A DNA stretch of 64,000 bases, from NCBI GenBank assembly GCA_963814645.1, contig CAWFDX010000004.1:310001-374000 (forward strand), read 5' to 3'. The notes beneath the pieces were generated by a model, which saw only the letters and a list, made by a program, of their open reading frames with translations, was not told where the DNA came from and searched no databases. Below, piece after piece: positions 43,876 to 52,263 of the stretch. Source of the stretch: RYN-230 sp963814645 (GTDB lineage Bacteria > Actinomycetota > Actinomycetes > Streptosporangiales > Streptosporangiaceae). A program made the translations under genes and the position numbers. Positions within the stretch are counted from its first letter, which is position 1; each line of letters begins with the position of its first letter.

Positions 43876-44498
43876 CGGCTGCTCATCTCCGCGTCGAGCG
43901 CGTCGCAGAGTGCGTGGATGGCCACCAGATGCACCTCCTGGATGGTCGCGGTGTCCCCGGCCTGCACACAGATGGCATCGTCGGCCGCGCCGGCCAGCGG
44001 GTTGGGCGCCGGGCCGGTCATCGCCCACACCTGGATGCCCAGTGACCGGCCCCGGTCCGCCGCGGCCAGCACGTTCTCGCTGCGCCCGCTGGCCGACAGC
44101 AGCAGCAGCGTGTCGCCTGGCCGGCCATGCGCCGCCACCTGCCGGGCGAAAGCCTCGGCGGCGCCGAAGTCGTTGCCGATCGCGGTCAGGCTGGACGTCT
44201 CGGCGTGCAGCGCGATCGCGGACAGCGGCGGCCGGTCGGCCATGTACCGGCCAACCAGTTCGGCCGTCAGGTGCTGGGCTTCCGCCGCGCTGCCGCCGTT
44301 GCCCACCACCAACAGCCGGTGCCCGGCGGTCAGCGGTGCGGCCAGCAGCCGCCCCCAGCGGCGCGCGGTGGGCAGCCTGGTGGCTGGGTGGTGCAGCGCC
44401 GCCGCGAGCTGCTCCAGGTGCTGGGCCAGCTCTGGCTGGGCGTCGGTGACCGCCGGGCCGGCTGGCACCGGGCTGGCGGTGAACTGCTGCGGCGTCAT
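43872..44498 (-). CDS. gmhA: Phosphoheptose isomerase (SIS domain)
   Basis: A 208-residue SIS-domain protein. VVGNGGSAAEAQHLTAELVGRY binds the sugar phosphate, and LLLSASGRSENVL and an H-x-x-A-I-H catalytic helix near the C-terminus follow. GmhA converts sedoheptulose 7-phosphate into D-glycero-D-manno-heptose 7-phosphate, the first step of the pathway. ATG 44498 overlaps the upstream GT4 stop (ATGA) and the gene overlaps hldE, giving a coupled unit. Confidence 0.9.
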   Translation of the reverse strand: MTPQQFTASPVPAGPAVTDAQPELAQHLEQLAAALHHPATRLPTARRWGRLLAAPLTAGHRLLVVGNGGSAAEAQHLTAELVGRYMADRPPLSAIALHAETSSLTAIGNDFGAAEAFARQVAAHGRPGDTLLLLSASGRSENVLAAADRGRSLGIQVWAMTGPAPNPLAGAADDAICVQAGDTATIQEVHLVAIHALCDALDAEMSSR

Positions 44499-45772
44499 GG
44501 CGCGCCTACCGCGAGCGGGCCACCGGCCGCGGCCGCACCGTCTGCCGCGTCGTCCGGCGCCCTGCCCGGCGCCAGCCGGCCGGCAGCAGCTCCGGTACCG
44601 AGCCTGGCGTACACGTTCTCGGTCTGCGCGGCGACCCGCGGCCAGGAATACCAGCGGCGCGCCCGGCGCACGCCGGCCTGGCCGAACGCGGCCCGCCGGC
44701 TGGCATCGCCGAGCAGCGCGCTCGCTGCCGCCGCGGTGGCGGCGGCGTCGCGCGGCGGCACCAGCAGCCCGGTGCCGCCGTGCACCACGGTGTCGGTGAG
44801 CCCGCCGACCGAGCTGGCCACTACCGGGACCCCGCAGGCCATGGCCTCCAGCGGGGTGATCCCGAACGGCTCGTACCACGGGGTGCACACGACCAGGTCC
44901 GCGGACCGGATTAGGCCCGGGACCTGGGGCCGGGGCACCGCGCCGGTGAACAGGACCCGGTCGGCCACAGCGCGTTGCCGGGCGATGCGGCGCAGCCGCT
45001 GATATTCCGGGTCGCCGGGCAGCGCGGCGCGGTCCGGGCCGCCTGCCACGACCAGTTCCGTCCCGGGCAGCAGCGCCACCGCGCCGATGGCGACGTCGAT
45101 CCCCTTACGCTCGACCAGCCGGCCGAGGACCAGCAGCCGGGCGCGATGCGCGCGGCTGGCGGCGGGCCCGTCCGGCCGGAAGCTGCCGGCGTCCACCCCG
45201 CAGGGCACCACCGACACCGCGTCGCCTGGCACGCCGAGGCCGGCCAGCTCCCGCACCTCGTCCCGGCAGGTCGCGATGACCTGGGCGCAGCTCCGGCCGA
45301 GCTGGCGTTCCGCGGCTACCCGGCCCGGCGGGCTGGTATCCCGGGCGCCCTGGTAGCGGGCCTTGACCGAGCCGAGCGCGTGGAAGGTCTGCACCACCGG
45401 GACACCCAGCCCGGCCGCGCCGCGCAGGCTGGCCAGGCCGGACATCCAGAAATGGGCGTGCACCACGTCCGGTGGCCGGCGCCGCCAGTCCTGGCCCAGC
45501 CGGTCCCCGAACTCGGCCATATACGGCAGCAGGGTGTCCTTGGCCAGCGCGGCCGGCGGCCCTGCGGCCAGCCGGCGCACCCGGACCCGCGCGCCCAGGC
45601 GGACCTCCTGGTCCGCGTCCGCGCTGGCCAGCCGGGTGTACACGGTGACCAGATGGCCCCGCCCGGCCAGCGCGCGAGCCAGCGCCGCCACGTGCACGTT
45701 CTGCCCGCCCGCGTCCGCGCCGCCGAGCGCCGCCGTCGGGTCGGCGTGCTCGGAGACCAGGGCAACTCTCAT
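44495..45772 (-). CDS. Glycosyltransferase family 4
   Basis: A 425-residue GT-B enzyme. N-terminal VALVSEHADPTAALGGADAGGQNVHV is the acceptor-site loop of MshA/sucrose-synthase-like GT4; WYEPFGITPLEAMACGVPVV is the nucleotide-sugar E-x7-E. Donor and acceptor are unknown; a heptose- or hexose-containing glycan is likely. AGGAGG stands 8 bp before ATG 45772; the start overlaps the previous stop by ATGA. The A/P-rich C-terminal tail of 40 residues has no counterpart in the core fold. Confidence 0.88.
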   Translation of the reverse strand: MRVALVSEHADPTAALGGADAGGQNVHVAALARALAGRGHLVTVYTRLASADADQEVRLGARVRVRRLAAGPPAALAKDTLLPYMAEFGDRLGQDWRRRPPDVVHAHFWMSGLASLRGAAGLGVPVVQTFHALGSVKARYQGARDTSPPGRVAAERQLGRSCAQVIATCRDEVRELAGLGVPGDAVSVVPCGVDAGSFRPDGPAASRAHRARLLVLGRLVERKGIDVAIGAVALLPGTELVVAGGPDRAALPGDPEYQRLRRIARQRAVADRVLFTGAVPRPQVPGLIRSADLVVCTPWYEPFGITPLEAMACGVPVVASSVGGLTDTVVHGGTGLLVPPRDAAATAAAASALLGDASRRAAFGQAGVRRARRWYSWPRVAAQTENVYARLGTGAAAGRLAPGRAPDDAADGAAAAGGPLAVGAP

Positions 45773-46734
45773 CCGCAAACCTCCTGAAAGATCTCGTCCC
45801 AGTCGGCCAGGAAACGCTTCAGCCCGTAATGGGCGCCGGCCGCCTCGCGGGCGGCCAGGCCCGCGGCCCGCGCGGCGGCCGGGTCCTCGATGAAACGGCG
45901 CACTGCCGCATGCAGGTCCGCCGGGTCGGTGGAGATCGCGCCGGCCTCCGGCGGCACCGCGCGGGGTGCCTCGGTGGCGGCCAGCACGACCACCGGCATG
46001 GCCAGCAACATGGCTTCGATCAGCGACAGCCCCAGCGAGGTCCAGCGCAGCGGGTGCAGGTACACGCGGCGCCGCGCCAGCTCACCGTGCATCCGGGCCT
46101 GGGGCAGGTCCTCGAACTCGTGGCAGGCGCCGGGGCCCAGCCGTAGCGCGCGGGCTGTCCCGGTCACCCGCATGCCGAACAGGTCGAGCGGCGCCGTGGC
46201 CGCGAACCCGGGCAGCAGGTCGGTGCCGGTGGTCCGGCCCCGGCGTAGCGGGTCGTTGAGCACCACCGCCGCGCGGGGCATCTCACCGGTCCACCGTGGG
46301 CCCGGGTCCGGGATGCCGTGCTCCACGACCCGGACCGGGGACCGGCCGCAATCCCAGTAGACCGCGTTGAACCGGGTCACGTGCACGATCAGCAGGCCCG
46401 GCGCGTCCGCCATCGGGTGCCTGGTGCTGACCGCCGGCCCGGGCGGTGTGTCATGTTCCAGGTAGACGGCGGGCAGGTCGTGACCGGGCCGCCGGCCGAG
46501 CCAGGAGGCGGCCAGCGCCAGCTCGCCGGGCCGCTGCGCGACGACCACGTCGACCGGCTCGGTGCCCAGCCGCTCCGGGGTGACCTCGATGACGTTGGGC
46601 GGCCAGTCCCAGGTCCGGGCCCGGCCCAGGCCGTACGGTCCACGGCCGGGCAGCACCGGCACCAGGTAGTCGTGGCCGCCCTGGACGAACGACGTCAGCC
46701 AGGAGCCGTGCAGATGCCAGATGAGGATTCTCAT
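45769..46734 (-). CDS. GT-B glycosyltransferase (family 1/4-like)
   Basis: A 321-residue protein starting RILIWHLHGSWLTSFVQGGHDY, with a C-terminal SLGLSLIEAMLLAMPVV and a conserved PRAVPPEAG loop. The fold is of the GT-B type but the subfamily is not clear. ATG 46734 overlaps the GT9 stop (ATGA). A much longer open frame upstream is an artefact overlapping the GT9 gene. Acceptor unknown; it should extend the same glycan. Confidence 0.8.
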   Translation of the reverse strand: MRILIWHLHGSWLTSFVQGGHDYLVPVLPGRGPYGLGRARTWDWPPNVIEVTPERLGTEPVDVVVAQRPGELALAASWLGRRPGHDLPAVYLEHDTPPGPAVSTRHPMADAPGLLIVHVTRFNAVYWDCGRSPVRVVEHGIPDPGPRWTGEMPRAAVVLNDPLRRGRTTGTDLLPGFAATAPLDLFGMRVTGTARALRLGPGACHEFEDLPQARMHGELARRRVYLHPLRWTSLGLSLIEAMLLAMPVVVLAATEAPRAVPPEAGAISTDPADLHAAVRRFIEDPAAARAAGLAAREAAGAHYGLKRFLADWDEIFQEVCG

Positions 46735-47810
46735 CGGACCGCTCCGGTGACGGCCCGGCGGCCAGCGAGCGCGGCAACCGCCGCGGTCACCTCGGCCGGG
46801 TCGATCTGGTCCAGGCACGGATGACCGGGCACCGGACAGGTCCGGGCCCGGCTGCCCGCGCACGCCGCGTGCTGGTCGCCGAGCAGCACGGCCGGTACCC
46901 GGTACGGGGCCCACCGGGCGGCCGGCACCACCGGGGCGAACAAGCTGACCACCGGGGTGCCCACCGCCGCGGCCAGATGCGCGGCACCGGTGTTCGGTGC
47001 CACCAGCGCATCGGCGCCGGCCAGCACGGCGGCCAGCACCGGCAGGCTGGTCCGGCCGCACAGGTTGACCAGGCCACGGTGCGCACCGCCCGCCCGGCCG
47101 CAGATCTCCCCGGCCAGCGCCGCCTCGCCGCCTGAGCCGGTGACCAGCACCCGGTGGCCGGCCGAGGTGAGCGCCGCGGCGATGGCGGCCGACCGGGCCG
47201 CCGACGGCCGCCGGGCCGGCACGGACGCGCCGGGGTGCAGCACGACATACCGGCCGCTCCCGGTCAGCGCGGCCGGGTCTGGCAGCGGCCCGGTCACCGC
47301 GAGCAGGCCGGGGTCGCCGGCGGGCAGCCGGTACCCGGCCGCCGCGGCCAGCGACAGGTTGCGCTCCGCCTCCGGGATATCCGCGGTGAGCCGGTGCCGG
47401 ACGTCGAGTAGCGAGCCGGGATAGTCCTCGCTGATCGCGCTCACCCGCGACACTCCCGCCATCCGCAAGGCCAGTGCCATGGGCAGTGGCGACTGGTGAA
47501 ACGAGGTGAAGATGACGGCTTCGGCCGGCCTTATCGTGCGCAACGCCCGCTGCAGTCGGTTGACCTGAGTCAGCTCGAAGCGGCCCGGCTCCGGGTCGAT
47601 CCACGGCACCCGGGCGCACATCACCCGGGTCACCCCGGGGAGCAGGACGGCGGCGGCGGTACCGTCCGGCCCGGTCAGAAAGCTCACCTCCCGGCCGCTG
47701 GCTGCCATGGCCCGCACGGCCGGGCCGGTGAGCAGCACATCGCCCATGCCGTCCGGCCGGACGGCCAGCACCCCAGCACGGCGCTCCCGGCACAGACGGG
47801 ACAGCCTCAT
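46731..47810 (-). CDS. Glycosyltransferase family 9 (heptosyltransferase-like), second copy
   Basis: A 359-residue GT9 enzyme. VLAVRPDGMGDVLLTGPAVRAM at about 15-36 and DALVAPNTGAAHLAAAVGTPVVSLFAPV in the C-terminal half match heptosyltransferases. A cysteine-rich end (CAGSRARTCPVPGHPC) is a typical GT9 tail. ATG 47810 overlaps the carbamoyltransferase stop (ATGA). It differs from the copy at 41387, suggesting two successive heptose transfers. Confidence 0.85.
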   Translation of the reverse strand: MRLSRLCRERRAGVLAVRPDGMGDVLLTGPAVRAMAASGREVSFLTGPDGTAAAVLLPGVTRVMCARVPWIDPEPGRFELTQVNRLQRALRTIRPAEAVIFTSFHQSPLPMALALRMAGVSRVSAISEDYPGSLLDVRHRLTADIPEAERNLSLAAAAGYRLPAGDPGLLAVTGPLPDPAALTGSGRYVVLHPGASVPARRPSAARSAAIAAALTSAGHRVLVTGSGGEAALAGEICGRAGGAHRGLVNLCGRTSLPVLAAVLAGADALVAPNTGAAHLAAAVGTPVVSLFAPVVPAARWAPYRVPAVLLGDQHAACAGSRARTCPVPGHPCLDQIDPAEVTAAVAALAGRRAVTGAVR

Positions 47811-49444
47811 GCTGCCCGGCCCGGGCGGCGGATCAGGAATGGTCCCAGCGCCAGCACGTTGACCGGAGCGGAGCCGAAGCATTCCAGGGCGTCCCGCGGG
47901 TCATCCACCATGGGGCGGCCGGCCGTGTTCAGGCTGGTATTGACGACCACCGGCAGCCCGGTGCGGACGGCGAAGCCATCCAGCATGGCGGCCAGCAGTG
48001 GTTGCTCCGCGCGGTCCACGGTCTGCACCCGGGCGGTGCCGTCCACGTGAACCACCGCGGGGATGCGGTCTCGCCAGCCGTCCGCGACCTGGTGCACGAA
48101 CAGCATGTACGGGCTGGGCAGCGGGCCATCGAAGAGCTCCGCCGCCCGGTCGGCCAGCACCATCGGCGCCACCGGCCGGAACTCCTCGCGGCCCTTTACC
48201 GCGTTGAGCCGGTCCAGGTTGCCGCGGTGGCCGGGATGGGCGAGCAGCGAGCGGCTGCCCAGGGCGCGCGGCCCGAACTCGCTGCGGCCCTGGAACCAGG
48301 CCACGATCCGGTCCGCGGCCAGTTCGGCGGCGATCGCGTCGGCGATGCTGGCCGGTTTGTCATACGGCCAGGCGGCGGTCTCCAGCCACGCGGCCAGTTC
48401 GGCATCGGACCAGCCCCGGCCGAGGTAGGCATCGGGCATCGGCCACGTCGCCTCGCCGGCCTGGCTGGCCAGGCACAGCGCACCGCCGAGAGCGGTGCCC
48501 GCATCGCCGGACGCGGGCTGCACCCAGATCCGGCCGAACGGCCCCTCCCGGGCCAGCCGGGAGTTGGCCACGCAGTTCAGCGCCACGCCACCCGCCATGG
48601 CCAGGGTGCCGTCCCCGGTCCGGCCGTGCAGCCAGCGGGCCAGGTCGAGCAGTACATCCTCGGTCACCCGTTGCACGCTGGCCGCCAGGTCAGCGTGATC
48701 GGCGGTAAGCGGCTCGCCGGTGGACCGCCGTTTCACCAAGCTGTCCCAGTCCGGATACTCGGTGCGGAACCCGCCGTCCCCGTCCGAGTACACGAGCTTG
48801 CTGAGTTCGCCCGCGAACCTGGGCCGGCCATAGGAGGCCAGCGCCATCACCTTGTACTCGTCGCTGGAGTGCAGGAATCCGAGATGGCTGGTGGCCTGCT
48901 CGTAGAACAGCCCGAGCGAGTGCGGCAGCGGCTGGCTGGCCAGCACGTCGAGCCGCCCCTGGGTGTACCGGCCGGCCAGGTGGGACGAGGCTTCGCCGCG
49001 GCCGTCGCAGACCAGCACGCTGGTGTCGCCCAGCGGCCCGGCCAGCCCTGCGGATGCCGCGTGGGCCACGTGATGCCGCACGTAACGGACCACGGCCGGG
49101 TCGACACCGGGGATGGCTTCGGTGATGAAGCCGGGCGCGCGCCGCGCATACGTGATGCGCAGCGGGTCCCACGGATCATCCAGGCCTAGCGCTTCGGCAG
49201 GCCGGCACTCGGCGGGGTCGAACGAGTACGCGACCGCGTCGATGTCCTCGGCGCGCAGCCCGCCCTCGGCCAGGCACCACCGGGCGGCCAGCTCAGGCAG
49301 TTCCCAGGCGGAGAACGGGACTGGCCGCTTGCCGTGCTTGCGCCGGCTGAACCGTTCTTCCTCGGCGGCCGCCACCACCTGCCCGTCCACGACCAGCGCC
49401 GCGGCCGGGTCGTGAAAGATCGCGTTGAGGCCGAGTATGCGCAC
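47807..49444 (-). CDS. Carbamoyltransferase (NodU/TobZ/CmcH family)
   Basis: A 545-residue enzyme with both halves: the N-terminal ASKHA-like domain (HDPAAALVVDGQVVAAAEEERF; YVRHHVAHAASA) and the C-terminal carbamoyladenylate domain (FQGRSEFGPRALGSRSLLA; VNTSLNTAGRPMVDDPRDAL). It would add a carbamoyl group to a hydroxyl of a sugar. First gene of the seven-gene operon; GTG 49444 with AGGTGAG. Carbamoylated heptose or hexose is expected but unproven. Confidence 0.92.
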   Translation of the reverse strand: MRILGLNAIFHDPAAALVVDGQVVAAAEEERFSRRKHGKRPVPFSAWELPELAARWCLAEGGLRAEDIDAVAYSFDPAECRPAEALGLDDPWDPLRITYARRAPGFITEAIPGVDPAVVRYVRHHVAHAASAGLAGPLGDTSVLVCDGRGEASSHLAGRYTQGRLDVLASQPLPHSLGLFYEQATSHLGFLHSSDEYKVMALASYGRPRFAGELSKLVYSDGDGGFRTEYPDWDSLVKRRSTGEPLTADHADLAASVQRVTEDVLLDLARWLHGRTGDGTLAMAGGVALNCVANSRLAREGPFGRIWVQPASGDAGTALGGALCLASQAGEATWPMPDAYLGRGWSDAELAAWLETAAWPYDKPASIADAIAAELAADRIVAWFQGRSEFGPRALGSRSLLAHPGHRGNLDRLNAVKGREEFRPVAPMVLADRAAELFDGPLPSPYMLFVHQVADGWRDRIPAVVHVDGTARVQTVDRAEQPLLAAMLDGFAVRTGLPVVVNTSLNTAGRPMVDDPRDALECFGSAPVNVLALGPFLIRRPGRAA

Positions 49445-49672
49445 CTGCTCACCTGCCCGGGTCTTAGCGAGCCGGCCTGCCGCTGAGGTCAGTCAGCTGG
49501 CCGGTTCACTAAGTGAGTTACACCCGGGGCGCTGCTGCCCGGCCCCAGCCAATTACAGACCGCAGCGCTACCCGGTGCTCGGACAGTCAAACGCAAGCCG
49601 GAAATTCGTCGCCTAACCGGCCTGGCCTGGGTCGATGCCCGAGGGTGGGAAGGTGGCGCTTACCTCGGTCAA
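49445..49672. promoter_or_regulatory. Intergenic region with two copies of CAATTACAGA
   Basis: The 228 bp between the GT2-GmhB gene and the carbamoyltransferase hold CAATTACAGACCG (from 49550) and CAATTACAGATCG (from 49670; the latter contains the GT2-GmhB stop codon). This is where the operon promoter should be. No convincing -10/-35 is visible. Confidence 0.35.
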
Positions 49673-51292
49673 TTACAGATCGTGAGCAGGTTCCAGCCAG
49701 CAGGGTGGCCATTGGCGGGCCAACACAGCCGCCACCGCCTCGCCAATTCCGGCCGCCGCAGGCACCCCGGCCGTCTCCTCCGGCCGGGTGTGCGGGGTGG
49801 GCACCAGGATGGCCCTGGCGCCCGCCGCGTAGGCGGCCTCGGCGTCGGCCCCGATGTCCCCGACCATCACGCAGTCGGCTGGGTCCACCCCGAGTTCCGC
49901 GGCGGCCTGGCGGATGAGCTGCGGGGCCGGCTTGCGGCAGGCACAGCCGTCCGCCGGGGCATGGGGGCAGACGGCCCAGCTGCCGAACGGCCCGAGCAGC
50001 TCCTCGATCCGCTGGTGCACCGCGGCCAGCTGGCCGGGGGTGATCAAACCGCGGCCGAGGGCGGACTGGTTGGTGACCACGCCCACCGGCACGCCTGCCT
50101 GGCGCAGCCGGGCCAGCGCGGCAACCACCCCGGGCATCGGCTCGACGCGTTCCGGCTGGCCGTTGTACGGCACGTCGCGGATCAGGGTGCCGTCCCGGTC
50201 GAATAGCACCGCGGCCGGGCGGAGCGGCCACGGCGGGGCAGACCGGCTGCGCCACCAGCCGCCCGTCCACTGGCTGACCGCCAGTGGCGGGATGAGCGCG
50301 CTGGTGATGAGCATCTCGGTGATCTCCTGCCGGGTTCGCGGCCCAGGCCGGATCCGGGCCGTGGCGAACTCCGCAGTGGCCAGCAGCCAGCCGGCCGCGG
50401 CGCCGGCCGCAGTCCGGCGCAGGGTGCGGCCGGCCCGGTCCGGGGCCAGCGCGCCGGCTGCCAGCGCGGCGGCGCACCCGGCGGCCAGGCCGGTGGTCAG
50501 CCAGTGCCCGCCCCGCCGCCCGGGGGCGGCGCCGGCCCGGTGGTACCAGTCTTGGCCGTGCAGCCGCCGCATCAGCGCATCGTCCGCGTTCCCGACCTGG
50601 GCGCGCAGGCTGGCCCAGCGCCGCTCCGGGCGGACCGGATGGGTGGTTGACCGCTGGCCCTGGGCTAGCCGCCAGCCCCGGTCCAGCATCCGCAGGGCCA
50701 GGTCGGCGTCCTCGCGGAAGGCACGCGGGAACCGCTCATCGAATCCACCGGTGTCGATCAGCGCGCGGCGCCGGTAAGCCATGTCAGCGGTGATCCACCG
50801 GGCGCCGGCCAGCCCGGCGGTGCTCCGCTCCCAGTCGGTGGTCCGCCGCCCGGTGGGCAGCGGCACAGTGATGACTCCCTGCACCCCAGCCACCTGCGCT
50901 GGCTGGGCGGCCAGGTCGGCGGCCAGGCCGGCGCGCCAGGACGGGCCCACCCGGACGTCGTCGTCCAGGAATGCCACCCACTCGGTGGCCGCCGCCGCGC
51001 GCCAGCCGGCGTTGCGGGCCGCCGCGGGCCCGCGCCCCTCTAGCGTCAGCACCGTGGTCCGCGAGGCCAGCCGGTCCGGGATCCGGACCGGCAGCGGGTC
51101 CGGCGTGTCCCGGCGGTCATCGGCCAGCACGACTTGCTGCGGCAACGGCCCGCTGGCCGCAGCCAGCGCATCCAGGCAGCCCTGCAGGCACGGCCGGCCC
51201 AGCGTCGGGATCACCACCACGTACCGGGGACTGGCCGCCCGGCGGCCGCTGCCACCCGATGCGGCCCGTGTCACCCGTGCTGCCCGTGTCAT
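49673..51292 (-). CDS. Fusion of GT2 glycosyltransferase and heptose-bisphosphate phosphatase GmhB
   Basis: About 539 residues. Residues 20-240 are a GT2 domain (VVVIPTLGRPC; FLDDDVRVGPSW, i.e. the D-x-D motif; FREDADLALRML). A linker with a hydrophobic block at 245-300 follows. Residues about 355-520 are a HAD phosphatase: LFDRDGTLIRD, VVTNQSALGRGLI, the zinc loop CPHAPADGCACRKP and VMVGDIGADAEAAY are GmhB. GmhB removes the 7-phosphate from heptose 1,7-bisphosphate. ATG 51292 is chosen over 51400, which would overlap the divergent GT2. Confidence 0.82.
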   Translation of the reverse strand: MTRAARVTRAASGGSGRRAASPRYVVVIPTLGRPCLQGCLDALAAASGPLPQQVVLADDRRDTPDPLPVRIPDRLASRTTVLTLEGRGPAAARNAGWRAAAATEWVAFLDDDVRVGPSWRAGLAADLAAQPAQVAGVQGVITVPLPTGRRTTDWERSTAGLAGARWITADMAYRRRALIDTGGFDERFPRAFREDADLALRMLDRGWRLAQGQRSTTHPVRPERRWASLRAQVGNADDALMRRLHGQDWYHRAGAAPGRRGGHWLTTGLAAGCAAALAAGALAPDRAGRTLRRTAAGAAAGWLLATAEFATARIRPGPRTRQEITEMLITSALIPPLAVSQWTGGWWRSRSAPPWPLRPAAVLFDRDGTLIRDVPYNGQPERVEPMPGVVAALARLRQAGVPVGVVTNQSALGRGLITPGQLAAVHQRIEELLGPFGSWAVCPHAPADGCACRKPAPQLIRQAAAELGVDPADCVMVGDIGADAEAAYAAGARAILVPTPHTRPEETAGVPAAAGIGEAVAAVLARQWPPCWLEPAHDL

Positions 51293-51327
51293 CCGCGCCG
51301 GGGCTACCCCCTGGCCCGGCTGGCAAA

Positions 51328-51359
51328 CCAGGGTTTGGGCCGGCCAGGGTTTGGGCCGG
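51328..51359. repeat. Exact 16-bp tandem duplication
   Basis: CCAGGGTTTGGGCCGG occurs twice in immediate succession (51328-51343, 51344-51359). It lies in the 92-bp gap between the divergent GT2-GmhB fusion and GT2 genes, so it is in their shared promoter region. It may be a duplicated protein-binding site or replication slippage. Confidence 0.6.
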
Positions 51360-51384
51360 GGCGTCGCGGGGACTGCACGACCCC

Positions 51385-52263
51385 GTGCAGCAGACAACAT
51401 CCGCCACTACTGTGGTCATCGCCACCCGGGACCGGTGCGCCGAGCTGCGCCACACGCTGGCCCAGCTCACCGCGCTGCCTGAGCAGCCGCCCGTCGTCGT
51501 GGTGGACAACGGCTCCACTGACGGCACCCCGGCGATGGTGCGCCGCCAGTTCCCGGACACCGAGCTCATCGCGCTGCGCCGCAATCATGGCGCGATCGCC
51601 CGCAACCTGGCCGTGCGCCGCGCCCGCACCCGCTACATCGCGCTGAGCGACGACGATTCCTGGTGGGCGCCCGGCTCGCTGACCACCGCGACGCGGGTGC
51701 TGGATACCAGCCCGCAGGTCGGGCTGGTCGCCGCGCGGGTGCTGGTCGGCCCACGGCTCGACGTTGACCCGACCAACGACGTGATGGCGGCCAGCCCGCT
51801 GCGGGCCGGCCGCCTGCCCGGCCCGCGCATCCTCGGCTTCATGGGCTGCGGGGCGGTGATCCGGCGGGACGCGTTCCTGACCGCGGGCGGGTTCTCCCGG
51901 CTGCTGTTCATCGGTGGGGAAGAGCAGTTGCTCGCCTACGACCTGGCCGCGGCCGGCTGGGCCGCCTGTTACCTGCCTGCTGTGGTGGCCCATCATCACC
52001 CGTCGGCCAGCCGGGATCCGGCTACCCGGCATGTCCAGCTGGCCCGGAACCGGGTGCTGGTGGCCTGGCTGCGCCGCCCGGCCCGGTACGCGCTGACCGA
52101 GACCGGCCGGCTGGCCCGGTGGGCCGTTCGGGGCGATCCGGTCGCGGCTCGTGCGCTGGCTGGGCTGGTGCCGCGGCTGCCGCTGGCCCTGCTGCGGCGG
52201 CGCAGGCTCCCGCCCGGAGTCGAGGCGGCCATCCGCCTCCTAGGGGGCGATCATGCGGGCTGA
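51385..52263 (+). CDS. Glycosyltransferase family 2
   Basis: A 292-residue GT2 enzyme: VVIATRDRCAELRH, VVVDNGSTDGTPAM, and ALSDDDSWWAPGSL, with GGEEQLLAYDLAAAGW near the C-terminus. GTG 51385 is the likely start; RBS is weak. It overlaps the next GT2 gene by 11 bp. It and the next gene are tandem relatives that share most motifs, presumably by duplication. Confidence 0.85.
   Translation: MQQTTSATTVVIATRDRCAELRHTLAQLTALPEQPPVVVVDNGSTDGTPAMVRRQFPDTELIALRRNHGAIARNLAVRRARTRYIALSDDDSWWAPGSLTTATRVLDTSPQVGLVAARVLVGPRLDVDPTNDVMAASPLRAGRLPGPRILGFMGCGAVIRRDAFLTAGGFSRLLFIGGEEQLLAYDLAAAGWAACYLPAVVAHHHPSASRDPATRHVQLARNRVLVAWLRRPARYALTETGRLARWAVRGDPVAARALAGLVPRLPLALLRRRRLPPGVEAAIRLLGGDHAG

Noticed and set aside
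45769..47793. A 674-residue open frame spanning two glycosyltransferase genes
   Set aside because: Its first half is antisense/shifted to the GT9 gene and lacks motifs; the true start is ATG 46734.
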